Below are positions 1 through 7,478 of a DNA stretch of 12,169 nucleotides, piece after piece. Within the stretch, counting starts at the first letter, position 1. Each line of letters starts with the position of its first letter. Under the pieces are notes generated by a model, which saw nothing but the letters and a program-made list of their open reading frames with translations, was not told the origin of the DNA and made no database searches. The translations under genes and the position numbers were made by a program. The DNA comes from Acidobacteriota bacterium (GTDB lineage: Bacteria > Acidobacteriota > Blastocatellia > Pyrinomonadales > Pyrinomonadaceae): NCBI GenBank assembly GCA_013813755.1, contig JACCRD010000083.1:1-12169 (forward strand), read 5' to 3'.

Positions 1-526
1 GCGCGGTTGATTTCGTCACGCCCGGACTGTCCGGCAAACCCAGAGTCGCCACGCCCGAACCGGCGCGGCTCAAAAACGAATCGGCGTGTCCGTGATAACA
101 GCCTTCAAATTTGATAATTTTCTCGCGCTTTGTAAACGCCCTCGCCAGGCGCATCGCGCTCATGGTCGCTTCGGTGCCGGAGTTGACCATTCTGACCAGC
201 TCAATTGACGGCACAAATTTTTTGATCAGCATCGCCAGTTTTATTTCTCTGACATTGCACGCTCCAAAACTCGAACTGTTTCCGGCGGCAATCTGGACGG
301 CTTTGACGACATCAATCGGCGCGTGTCCGAGAATCATCGGTCCCCAAGAACCGATATAATCGATAAACTCGTTGCCGTCAACGTCCGTAATTTTCGCGCC
401 CTTCGCTTTTTTGATAAAAAGCGGGTCACGCCCGACCGCTTTAAATGCTCTGACCGGAGAGTTTACGCCGCCAGGTAGATGTCTCTGCGCTTCCTTAAAT
501 AATTGTGTGCTTTTTTCAGTATTCAT
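1..526 (-). CDS. hemL: Glutamate-1-semialdehyde 2,1-aminomutase, N-terminal part (cut by window edge)
   Basis: This is a PLP enzyme that converts glutamate-1-semialdehyde to 5-aminolevulinate, the second step of the C5 haem route, in the cytoplasm. I translated 175 codons from the ATG at 526 to the window edge without meeting a stop. The N-terminal PGGVNSPVRAF stretch (residues 18-28), YIGSWGPMILGH (57-68), the PLP phosphate-binding SGTEA (116-120) and EGCYHGHAD (141-149) are all family hallmarks. The family is usually about 430 residues, so roughly 60% is missing, including the catalytic lysine that forms the Schiff base. It is the last visible gene of the haem cluster, 118 bases after hemB. 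No clear Shine-Dalgarno precedes the ATG; the sequence there is almost all A and T. The assignment is secure; only its integrity beyond the edge is unknown. Confidence 0.96.
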   Translation of the reverse strand, partial: MNTEKSTQLFKEAQRHLPGGVNSPVRAFKAVGRDPLFIKKAKGAKITDVDGNEFIDYIGSWGPMILGHAPIDVVKAVQIAAGNSSSFGACNVREIKLAMLIKKFVPSIELVRMVNSGTEATMSAMRLARAFTKREKIIKFEGCYHGHADSFLSRAGSGVATLGLPDSPGVTKSTA

Positions 527-554
527 TTTTTATAAATTTATTTATTTTTGCAAA

Positions 555-640
555 TTTATACAGATCAAAAAGTTTTAAGTTAAATCTTGTAAATTAAATC
601 TTAATTGATCTGTCTTTATCTGTGATCATCTGTGGTTAAC
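555..640. repeat. Dispersed inverted-repeat element, copy 1 (degenerate left arm)
   Basis: This fills most of the hemB-hemL gap. The right arm (607-640) carries the motif shared with the other three copies, ATCTGTGGTTAA, preceded by TTTATCTGTG. The left arm is reduced to ACAGATC (560-566), which pairs with GATCTGT (607-613). The ACCACAG terminus seen in the other copies is absent here, so this copy looks eroded on the hemL side. Confidence 0.7.
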
Positions 641-644
641 TTTC

Positions 645-1631
645 TTAAATTAATTTGGCTGCTTCTTTGGCAAAATAAGTAATTATCACGTCTGCGCCGG
701 CTCGTTTTATCGAAGTCAAAACTTCCATCATCACTTTTTCGCCGTCAATCCAATTTTTTTCCGCCGCCGCTTTGATCATCGAATATTCGCCGCTGACATT
801 ATACGCCGCCAACGGAATATTAAAATTGTCTTTGGCGCGGCGAATTAAATCAAGATACGAAAGCGCCGGTTTGACCATTACAATATCCGCGCCTTCCTGA
901 ATATCAAGCGCGATTTCCTTTATTGCTTCATCGGAATTTCCCGAATCCATCTGGTAGGATTTTCGGTCACCGAACTGCGGCGCGGATTCCGCCGCCTCCC
1001 GAAACGGTCCATAAAACGCCGACGCAAACTTTGCCGAATAAGCCATAATTGGCGTTTCCGAAAAATTATTTTCATCTAAAACTTTTCTGATCGCGCCGAC
1101 TCGTCCATCCATCATATCCGAAGGCGCGATAATGTCCGCGCCGTTTTCAGCGTGCGACAACGCTTCTTTCGCCAGAAGTTTGAGCGTTTCGTCGTTCTGC
1201 ACCGAATCATTTTCAATCACGCCGCAATGCCCGTGCGAAGTGTATTCGCACAAACAAACGTCGCTGATGACAAGCATTTCGGGAAATTCTTTTTTTATTT
1301 CGCGCAGAGCTTTCTGAACAATTCCGTTTTTATCATACGCGCCCGAACCGATTTCATCTTTCGCCGCGGGAATTCCAAACAGCAGAATCGAAAAGATTCC
1401 AAGCTTTTGCAGTTCTTCGCACTCGCGCAAAACATTATCAATCGACATTTGAAATTGTCCGGGCATCGAGGAAATTTCTTTTTTGAACTTTGTACCCTCG
1501 ACAATAAAAAGCGGATAAATAAAATCGTTTTTGCTCAAAACTGTTTCCCGAAACATATTTCTCAGCACAGACGTTTTTCTCAGTCGCCGCAGCCTTGAAA
1601 CGGGAAAATTTGGATAATTTAGATTGGTCAT
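645..1631 (-). CDS. hemB: Delta-aminolevulinic acid dehydratase (porphobilinogen synthase)
   Basis: The enzyme condenses two 5-aminolevulinate molecules into porphobilinogen in the cytoplasm. Its 328 residues match the usual family length. The two Schiff-base lysines are visible as K201 (MAYSAKFASAFYGPF, 196-210) and K254 (VMVKPALSYLD, 251-261). The metal site is the cysteine-rich zinc type: DVCLCEYTSHGHCG (124-137) places C126, C128 and C136 as the ligands, rather than the aspartate-rich magnesium type. The N-terminal RLRRLRKT and the C-terminal ITYFAKEAA segment are also typical. The ATG at 1631 lacks an obvious Shine-Dalgarno. It lies between hemY and hemL, with a repeat copy in the gap on each side, so it could be transcribed through from hemY or have its own promoter. 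Confidence 0.98.
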   Translation of the reverse strand: MTNLNYPNFPVSRLRRLRKTSVLRNMFRETVLSKNDFIYPLFIVEGTKFKKEISSMPGQFQMSIDNVLRECEELQKLGIFSILLFGIPAAKDEIGSGAYDKNGIVQKALREIKKEFPEMLVISDVCLCEYTSHGHCGVIENDSVQNDETLKLLAKEALSHAENGADIIAPSDMMDGRVGAIRKVLDENNFSETPIMAYSAKFASAFYGPFREAAESAPQFGDRKSYQMDSGNSDEAIKEIALDIQEGADIVMVKPALSYLDLIRRAKDNFNIPLAAYNVSGEYSMIKAAAEKNWIDGEKVMMEVLTSIKRAGADVIITYFAKEAAKLI

Positions 1632-1651
1632 TTTTAAAACTTAAATACGAT

Positions 1652-1752
1652 TTAACCACAGGTAAATAGAGATGAACACAAATGAAAACAATAATTTTTA
1701 TTGTAATCTGTTTTTGATTTATCCGTGTTTATCTGTGTTTATCTGTGGCTAA
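1652..1752. repeat. Dispersed inverted-repeat element, copy 2
   Basis: This occupies the 127-base hemY-hemB gap. It begins with TTAACCACAGG (1652-1662) and ends with CTGTGGCTAA (1743-1752), so its termini are inverted repeats. The right arm contains tandem variants of the core TTTATC(C/T)GTG. The left arm (GTAAATAGAGATGAACACAAA) has drifted more. The middle is A/T-rich. The element has no coding capacity. Confidence 0.8.
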
Positions 1753-1758
1753 TTATTC

Positions 1759-3120
1759 TTACTTCTTCAAATAATCCAGAATTTCTTCAGTCGCCACAAC
1801 ACTGCTTTTAATACAGTCACTTACCGAAATTCCGCGATAAAAATTACTGCAAAAGAAAAATCCCGCGTGTTCCTTTTTAAAGTCTTCAATCGAATCGGTA
1901 ATTTTCTCATAACCGATATTGTATTGCGGGATCGCTTTTTTCCAACGCCTTATTCGCTGAAAAATCGGCTCGCCCTTCAGACCCAAAATTTCATTGAGTT
2001 CTGTTTGCGCAATTTGAAATAATTCATCGTCCGATTTGTCGAAAAGCTCCGCGTTTCTCGCGCCACCGATAAAGGTCGTCAAAAGATGAACATTTTCCGG
2101 CGCGCGCTTTTCAAAAATTACCGAACTCCAAAGGCTGCCGAGAATTTTTCTCCGTTCAACTTTCGGAATCAAAAACCCGAAACCGTCCAAATCAAAATTT
2201 ATATCCTTTTTCTTAAATGCCGAAACAATCACGGCAAGCGGCGGATGATAAATCTCACTTAATCGCTGTGAAAGTTCACCGTCAAAATCATCAACCAATT
2301 TTGCGGCGACAAACGAAGGTGTAGCAACGACAATTGCATCAAATGACTTGGCATTTATTTCCGCATCGTCCGTCTTGATTTTCCATTTACCATTTTCCGT
2401 TTTACATTCGACAACTTCCGTTTCCGTTCTGATTTCGCCCGCGAGATTTTCCGCCAATTTATCGGTCAAAGTCTGCATCCCGTTTTTAAACGAAACGGTG
2501 CGTGAAATTTCTTTTGGCACAAATTTTCCCGGCTTTTCCTTTTTGCCAAGCGCGGTCGCTCTCAAAATGCTGCCGTAATCCGCTTCCATTTTGAAAAGGC
2601 TCGGAAAAGCGGATTCGATACTCAACTCGTCCGGGTTGCCAGCGAAAATTCCCGATACAAACGGGTCAACCGCGTAGTCCAAAACTTCCTGTCCCAATCG
2701 TCGCCGGAAAAATTCAGCGACCGATTCGCCTTCGGGCGATTTTCCTTTGACGAAAGGTTCTCCAAGGAGTTTCAGTTTAGCTTTGGTTGACAAAATATCA
2801 GTTCCGACGATTTGGACGATTTTCAAAGGCAAAGCTCGCAACTTGCCACCCTTCAAAATGTATCTTTTTTTCGCGGTTGCATTTGCCGGAGCGACTTCAT
2901 CGAGAAGACCGAGTTCCGCCACGAGTTCAAACAAATGCGTGGATGCAAGTGTCGAATTCGGTCCCCATTCAATCAAAAAATCGTCGTTTCTCTCGGTTTG
3001 AATATTCCCGCCGCAAACCGCTTTTCGCTCAACAAGCAAAACGCCTGCGCCTTTTTGCTTAAGCCGGTAAGCGACGCAAAGTCCCGAAATCCCGCCGCCG
3101 ATAACGCAAACTTTTTTCAT
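1759..3120 (-). CDS. hemY: Oxygen-dependent protoporphyrinogen oxidase, HemY type
   Basis: This is a FAD enzyme that oxidises protoporphyrinogen IX to protoporphyrin IX and is usually peripherally membrane-associated. Its 453 residues fit the HemY/PPOX family. The N-terminal dinucleotide-binding fold is clear: VCVIGGGISGL (4-14) with GxGxxG at 8-13, the acidic strand end LLVERK with E31, and CGGNIQTE (36-43). The C-terminal FAD-contact region is RGISVSDCIKSSVVATEEI, which is typical of the family. Gram-positive relatives oxidise coproporphyrinogen III instead. I favour protoporphyrinogen because HemN and HemH are in the same cluster and no coproheme decarboxylase is seen. The ATG at 3120 is well placed directly before the FAD motif. 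It follows the broken unknown gene by 65 bases and precedes hemB by 127 bases. Confidence 0.93.
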   Translation of the reverse strand: MKKVCVIGGGISGLCVAYRLKQKGAGVLLVERKAVCGGNIQTERNDDFLIEWGPNSTLASTHLFELVAELGLLDEVAPANATAKKRYILKGGKLRALPLKIVQIVGTDILSTKAKLKLLGEPFVKGKSPEGESVAEFFRRRLGQEVLDYAVDPFVSGIFAGNPDELSIESAFPSLFKMEADYGSILRATALGKKEKPGKFVPKEISRTVSFKNGMQTLTDKLAENLAGEIRTETEVVECKTENGKWKIKTDDAEINAKSFDAIVVATPSFVAAKLVDDFDGELSQRLSEIYHPPLAVIVSAFKKKDINFDLDGFGFLIPKVERRKILGSLWSSVIFEKRAPENVHLLTTFIGGARNAELFDKSDDELFQIAQTELNEILGLKGEPIFQRIRRWKKAIPQYNIGYEKITDSIEDFKKEHAGFFFCSNFYRGISVSDCIKSSVVATEEILDYLKK

Positions 3121-3185
3121 TTTAAAGTATTAATTTCGTTGTCAAAACAATAGAATTACTTCAAAAACATTTGCCCTGCAACATA

Positions 3186-3863
3186 TTATCGGACAGTTTG
3201 ATTAAGTCTTTTGAGTAATGTCATACACGCAAACCATTCGGTTGTTTTGCATTCTTCATTTCCAGAATCAAACTCCAAGCCGATAAGTTCACCCATTTGT
3301 TCCATTTGTTCAGCTTCTCGGCACTTTTCGCTTCCCTCAGAATATCTATAAGCCCGGTAATTTTTATCTTGGTTAATTTCTACTACATAACTCGTCCCAT
3401 CAATGATAGAAACATCACAATCAATTTCTGATGCGTCGGGAAGCGCTAGAATTTCTTTGTCGATTATGTTTTTCCAGAAAGATTTCCAACATGATTTGGG
3501 GGATTGTAATTCCTTTACTTCTACTTTTTCAGCTTCATAACAATTATCAGTTTTGATGTGAAAAGCAGACCATTGTCCGTTTGTGCGTTTGAGAATAACT
3601 CCCTCTCAAGGCGACAATCCGAATCCGTGCCAAACTCGAACTTCAACATCACCTTTTCTCAAGATTGTTTTTCTTAGTTCTGTTAAGCCTCCAAGATTTG
3701 TAGCTTGGTCAATTCCCTTGAAGAAAATTGATTCCCAACGAGCGTTTGGCAATACGATTTTATTTTTTTGAGATTCTTGATAGTAAAACCATGTAGTTAC
3801 AGCAAAAATGCCAATAACAAAGGTTATTATTACGATAAAGAAACGAGTAGAAAATTTATACAT
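3186..3863 (-). pseudogene. Unknown membrane-anchored protein gene interrupted by one in-frame TGA
   Basis: I do not recognise this family. Reading from the ATG at 3863, 85 codons run to a TGA at 3606-3608, and the same frame then stays open for 139 more codons to a TAA at 3186-3188, so the intact product would be about 225 residues. Residues 8-28 form a hydrophobic segment after K3 and R7, suggesting an N-terminal anchor with the rest outside the membrane. The TGA falls in a region that reads like one continuous domain: WHGFGLSP, stop, EGVILKRTNGQWSAF. The part after the stop has six cysteines (108, 125, 149, 181, 205, 213) and an in-frame 9-base tandem duplication (3294-3311) encoding EQMEQM. 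It sits 31 bases after hemH and 65 before hemY. It may be a nonsense-mutated gene, a sequencing error, or a shortened 85-residue protein. Confidence 0.72.
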
Positions 3864-3868
3864 ATTGA

Positions 3869-3884
3869 AATACGTTAACGTATT
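3869..3884. promoter_or_regulatory. Perfect 16-base palindrome just upstream of the unknown gene
   Basis: AATACGTTAACGTATT is identical to its reverse complement. It lies in the 31-base gap between the hemH stop and the unknown gene's ATG, ending 5 bases before that ATG, where a ribosome site would be. Flanking TTGAAA (3865-3870) and TTTCAA (3886-3891) extend the symmetry with a short asymmetric bulge. It could be a protein-binding operator or an RNA hairpin covering the start region. No function can be assigned from sequence alone. Confidence 0.45.
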
Positions 3885-3894
3885 CTTTCAAACT

Positions 3895-4905
3895 TTAATT
3901 GCTCGCTGACGTACTTTTTGCTTCAAAACTTTCCGCTTTGTTGAAAATTAATTGCGCTAGCGCGTCTATAAATTTCTCGGAATAATTCAAGCCTTCGGTC
4001 ACTTCAAATCGCTCAACACCGACTTCCTTTGCGAGATGTTTGAATTCGATGCCGACTTCAAACAAGGTTTCGAGATGGTCGGAGGCAAACGCAATCGGCA
4101 CGACGAGCATTTTTTTTTCGCCTTTTTTTGCCAAATCTTCAATCGTCGTCGGCGTTGAAGGTGTCAGCCATTTTTGTGGTCCGACTTTCGATTGAAAACA
4201 CAGATGATGTTTTTGTTTAAAACCGCCCTGATTCATCACTGCGGTTACTGTTTCACAAATGTGACCGGAATACGGGTCGCCTTCGCGGACGAGTTTCATC
4301 GGTGTTCCGTGAGCGCTGAAAAGTATATGAACGTCAGCACGTTCATCGGCGGTAAATTTCTCAAAGCCCTGATTGATGCGCTCGACAAAAGCATCGATAT
4401 ACGGCGGAAAATCATAGTAGGATTCAATCAAACTCCATTCGATTTTTGGCTTATCCGGGCGCAGAGCGATTTGTTTTTTCCATTCCTTAACGCTCGATTC
4501 AGTCGTCGCTTTGGAATATTGCGGGTAAAGCGGCAGCAAAATTACTTTCGTTATCTGTTCTTTTTCGAGTTCGTCCAAAACTTCTTCGGTGAATGGATGC
4601 CAGTAACGCATTGCGGCATAAACCTTTGCGGGAAATCGCTCGTTCAATTTCTTCTCCAGTAAATCAGCCTGTCCGAGCGTGAAATCCTTGAGCGGAGATT
4701 TGCCGCCGATTTGTTTGTATTGCTCCTGAATTTTCGGATGGCGCGTTGACGAAATTAACTTCGCTAAACCTTTGCGAAACAAAAAGCTGCCCGGAAAATT
4801 GATAATGTCCGGGTCAACAAACAAGTTGTAAAGAAACGGCTCGACCGCTTCGAGCGAATCGGGTCCGCCGAGATTTAATAAAACTACACCGATTTTTTCA
4901 TTCAT
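3895..4905 (-). CDS. hemH: Ferrochelatase (protoporphyrin ferrochelatase)
   Basis: The enzyme inserts Fe(2+) into protoporphyrin IX to give protohaem and is the terminal step of the pathway. Numbering from the ATG at 4905 gives 336 residues, a normal length. The opening IGVVLLNLGGPDS (5-17) is the family signature. The catalytic histidine is H199 in LFSAHGTPM (195-203), and H277/E279 in SDHLETLFEVGIEF (275-288) form the conserved HLETL site. CFQSKVGPQKWLTPST (236-251) is also diagnostic. A GTG six codons further up (4923) is in frame, but it lies inside the terminal CTGTGGT of repeat copy 3, so I prefer the ATG. The gene sits 127 bases after hemN, with the repeat between. I see no cysteine cluster suggesting an iron-sulphur centre at the C-terminus. 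Confidence 0.96.
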   Translation of the reverse strand: MNEKIGVVLLNLGGPDSLEAVEPFLYNLFVDPDIINFPGSFLFRKGLAKLISSTRHPKIQEQYKQIGGKSPLKDFTLGQADLLEKKLNERFPAKVYAAMRYWHPFTEEVLDELEKEQITKVILLPLYPQYSKATTESSVKEWKKQIALRPDKPKIEWSLIESYYDFPPYIDAFVERINQGFEKFTADERADVHILFSAHGTPMKLVREGDPYSGHICETVTAVMNQGGFKQKHHLCFQSKVGPQKWLTPSTPTTIEDLAKKGEKKMLVVPIAFASDHLETLFEVGIEFKHLAKEVGVERFEVTEGLNYSEKFIDALAQLIFNKAESFEAKSTSASN

Positions 4906-4914
4906 AAAACCATT

Positions 4915-5027
4915 TTTTACCACAGATTGACACAGATAAACACGGATAAATCAAAAGCGGATAAACAGCTTTTACAAAATCAACTCTTTTCTTAATACGT
5001 GTTTATCTGTGCGCATCTGTGGTTATA
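4915..5027. repeat. Dispersed inverted-repeat element, copy 3
   Basis: This fills the hemN-hemH gap. The left arm reads TACCACAGATTGACACAG and continues with ATAAACACGGATAAA. The right arm reads GTGTTTATCTGTG, then ATCTGTGGTTA ending near 5025. The termini ACCACAGAT and ATCTGTGGT are perfect inverted repeats, and the inner cores also pair, so a transcript could fold into a long hairpin. Confidence 0.8.
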
Positions 5028-5032
5028 TATTC

Positions 5033-6424
5033 TTAAACCGTTTTCGAGAAAACAGGTTTATTTACCTTTGCTATTTCCGCTAAATACGCATCGAAACACA
5101 TCGCCACGTTTCTGATAATCAAAATTCCCGAGCCGACGATTTTGATTTTATTGAAATTATTTTCGAGCAATCCGTCCGCGATAAAAACGTCAAGTTTTTT
5201 GATGTCGTCGGCAAAATAATCTTCAAAATTAATGCCGAATTTTGCTTCAATATCACACTTGTCAATTTCGAGATGACACATCAGCTGCATAATCGTTTCT
5301 TTGCGCACGTGGTCGTCGAAAGTCATCCGGTAACCGACATTGGTTGCCGCTTCCCGACTATCGACGCGGTTGTAATAATCTTTCAAATTTTTCAAATTTT
5401 GCGAGTAGATATTTTGAAACTGCGAAATCGCCGACAGCCCGAAAGCGTAAACATCGCAGCCGGCTTTGGTCGAATAACCTTGAAAATTGCGATATAAAGT
5501 GTTGTTTTTTTGCGCGATGGCAAGTTCGTCGTCGGGCTTTGCGAAATGGTCGAGACCGATGTATTCGTAACCCGCGCCGATTAATTTTTCAATCGTCATT
5601 TTGAAAATATTGAGGCGTTCGTCAGGCGTAGGCAGAGCTTTTACAGGCATTACGTTTTGATGTTTTTTCAGCCACGGAACGTGCGCGTAGTTAAAGACGG
5701 CGATCCGGTTTGGCAATATGTCGATAATTTTTTCAACTGTCTCGGCAAATGAATTTATGGTTTGAAACGGCAAGCCGTAAATCAAATCAAGATTAACGCT
5801 TTTGTAGCCGAGGTGGCGCGCCCATTCCACGGTTTGTCTGGTAATTTCTTCCGACTGTACACGATTAATCGCTTCCTGAACCCGCAGATTAAAATCCTGC
5901 ACGCCAAAACTCGTCCGATTAAAACCAATTTCCCGAAATGCCCGCAAATGCTCAAACGTCAAACCGCGCGGGTCAATCTCGACGCTCGCCTCAATGTCTT
6001 CGTCAAACTCAAATTTCGAACGGATAAACGCGCCGACATCAAGAATTTCTTCAGGCGTTAAATACGAGGGAGTTCCGCCCCCCCAGTGCATTTGCAAAAC
6101 TTTTCGGCTTTTGGAAACCAGCGGGGCGAGCAGGTCAATTTCTTTTTTGAGATATTCGTTATATTCCCGAATCATCCGCCGGTCGCGCGAAACCATCATA
6201 TTACAGCCGCAAAAATAACAGAGCGATTCGCAGAAAGGAAAGTGAAAATAAAGCGAAACATCGCTTTCGCCCGCTTCGGAATTGGTCGCAATTATTTCGT
6301 TTGTAAAATCCGCTGCCGTAAAATCAGGCGAAAAAAGCGGCGCAGTTGGATACGAAGTGTAACGCGGTCCCGGCTGATTGAATTTTTTTAGAACATCAAT
6401 ATCAATTTCGTTAAAATTATTCAT
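5033..6424 (-). CDS. hemN: Oxygen-independent coproporphyrinogen III oxidase (radical SAM)
   Basis: The enzyme decarboxylates two propionates of coproporphyrinogen III to give protoporphyrinogen IX without oxygen, using S-adenosylmethionine and a [4Fe-4S] cluster. It has 463 residues, against 457 in E. coli HemN. The CPO-specific N-terminal GPRYTSYPTAP (19-29) separates it from the haem chaperone HemW. LYFHFPFCESLCYFCGCN (58-75) holds the cluster cysteines C65, C69 and C72, plus the extra C74 and the preceding Y59 conserved in true HemN. The SAM-binding glycine motif GGGTPSYL follows at 115-122. The start is an ATG only 4 bases after the hemE stop, which suggests cotranscription with hemE. 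No clear Shine-Dalgarno is seen. A repeat element separates it from hemH. Confidence 0.97.
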   Translation of the reverse strand: MNNFNEIDIDVLKKFNQPGPRYTSYPTAPLFSPDFTAADFTNEIIATNSEAGESDVSLYFHFPFCESLCYFCGCNMMVSRDRRMIREYNEYLKKEIDLLAPLVSKSRKVLQMHWGGGTPSYLTPEEILDVGAFIRSKFEFDEDIEASVEIDPRGLTFEHLRAFREIGFNRTSFGVQDFNLRVQEAINRVQSEEITRQTVEWARHLGYKSVNLDLIYGLPFQTINSFAETVEKIIDILPNRIAVFNYAHVPWLKKHQNVMPVKALPTPDERLNIFKMTIEKLIGAGYEYIGLDHFAKPDDELAIAQKNNTLYRNFQGYSTKAGCDVYAFGLSAISQFQNIYSQNLKNLKDYYNRVDSREAATNVGYRMTFDDHVRKETIMQLMCHLEIDKCDIEAKFGINFEDYFADDIKKLDVFIADGLLENNFNKIKIVGSGILIIRNVAMCFDAYLAEIAKVNKPVFSKTV

Positions 6425-6428
6425 TTCT

Positions 6429-7478
6429 TTATTGCTTTTGATTATGATATTTGATGCTCAATTCCTTAACGCAGTTGACAAAATACCTGGCATTTTCAAC
6501 CGGTGTTTTCGGCAGAATGCCGTGTCCGAGATTAAAAATATGTCCCGCGCCATGACCAAATCTTGACAAAATTTTCTCAGTTTCGATTTTGATTTTTTCC
6601 TTCGGCGCAAATAAAACGCACGGATCGAGATTTCCCTGAATCGCTTTTTCATCTTTAACCAAAGCGCGAATTTCGCCAATATCTTTTGTCCAGTCAATTC
6701 CTAAAACATCGCATTTTAGTTCGGTTAATTTTTGCATTGAATCGACGCCTTTCGCAAAAACAATGACCGGAGAGCCGTTTGTTTCCAGGCGTTCGCAAAT
6801 GTACCTGATGTATCGAAGCGAAAATTCTTCGCAATCCCAGGGCGATAAAATTCCCGCCCAGGTGTCAAAAATCTGCACGGCGTCGCAACCGGCGCGGATT
6901 TTCGCATTCAAATAATCAACGACGGAATCAGCGAGCTTTTGCAAAAGCTCGTGCGCTGCTTCCGGTTCGTTGTAAACGAAACTCTTGATCACATCAAAAC
7001 TTTTCGAGCCTTTTCCCTCAACCATATAACACGCCAGAGTCCACGGCGCGCCTGAAAAACCGATCAGCGGAACGCGATTGGCGAGTTTTTCTTTCGTCAT
7101 TTTTATCGCTTCTATCACGTAATTTAGACGTTCGGTGACGCCTTCGGTTTTGAGATTTCTTATTTGCTCAAGACTTCTCAGCGGAGTATCGAAAATCGGA
7201 CCCTTTGACTCAATGACTTCCAACCGCATTCCCATCGCTTCAGGAATAACCAGAATATCGGAAAACAAAATCGCCGCGTCAACTCCAATAATATCAATCG
7301 GTTGAACAGTTACCTCGCTGGCGAGTTCGGGCGTTTTGCACAAGCCAAGAAAATCAGTCTTCGCCCGAATCGCGCGGTATTCGGGCAAATAACGTCCCGC
7401 CTGACGCATAATCCAGACTGGCGTGCGCTCCGTTTCCTGCCGTTTGCAGGCTCTGATAAAAATAGATTCTTTACTCAA
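6429..7478 (-). CDS. hemE: Uroporphyrinogen III decarboxylase
   Basis: The enzyme removes four acetate carboxyls from uroporphyrinogen III to give coproporphyrinogen III in the cytosol. Its 349 residues match the family. The N-terminal signature RTPVWIMRQAGRYLPEYR (18-35) is present, and the catalytic aspartate is D74 in AILFSDILVIPEAMGM (69-84). GFSGAPWTLACYMVEG (140-155) includes Y151, and FNLGHGILP includes H319. The start codon is TTG at 7478, overlapping the end of hemD by 8 bases. The first in-frame ATG is inside the conserved signature, and an in-frame stop lies just upstream, so TTG is the only reasonable start. I see no convincing Shine-Dalgarno, so coupling to hemD translation is likely. 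A perfect 20-base palindrome lies inside the gene at 6932-6951. Confidence 0.97.
   Translation of the reverse strand: MSKESIFIRACKRQETERTPVWIMRQAGRYLPEYRAIRAKTDFLGLCKTPELASEVTVQPIDIIGVDAAILFSDILVIPEAMGMRLEVIESKGPIFDTPLRSLEQIRNLKTEGVTERLNYVIEAIKMTKEKLANRVPLIGFSGAPWTLACYMVEGKGSKSFDVIKSFVYNEPEAAHELLQKLADSVVDYLNAKIRAGCDAVQIFDTWAGILSPWDCEEFSLRYIRYICERLETNGSPVIVFAKGVDSMQKLTELKCDVLGIDWTKDIGEIRALVKDEKAIQGNLDPCVLFAPKEKIKIETEKILSRFGHGAGHIFNLGHGILPKTPVENARYFVNCVKELSIKYHNQKQ
6932..6951. repeat. Perfect 20-base palindrome inside hemE
   Basis: CGAGCTTTTG (6932-6941) is followed at once by its exact reverse complement CAAAAGCTCG (6942-6951). In hemE it encodes ELLQKL within an alpha-helical stretch. There is no spacer, so RNA folding would lose the centre pairs. 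A cruciform or a protein-binding site is possible, and chance is also possible. Confidence 0.55.

Noticed and set aside
111..578. Plus-strand open frames at the left edge
   Set aside because: They lie antisense to hemL, whose translation shows strong family motifs on the minus strand.
3606..3608. In-frame TGA as a selenocysteine codon
   Set aside because: I see no convincing stem-loop of the bacterial SECIS kind in the bases just after the TGA, and no selenium-related genes are in the window. A nonsense change or read error is simpler.
4906..4923. GTG at 4923 as the hemH start
   Set aside because: It lies in the terminal CTGTGGT of a repeat element, and the ATG at 4905 places the conserved IGVVLLNLGGPDS at the usual distance from the N-terminus.
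5033..6424. HemW (haem chaperone) instead of HemN
   Set aside because: The GPRYTSYPTAP N-terminus, the CxxxCxxCxC cluster motif and the length of 463 residues fit coproporphyrinogen oxidase rather than HemW.
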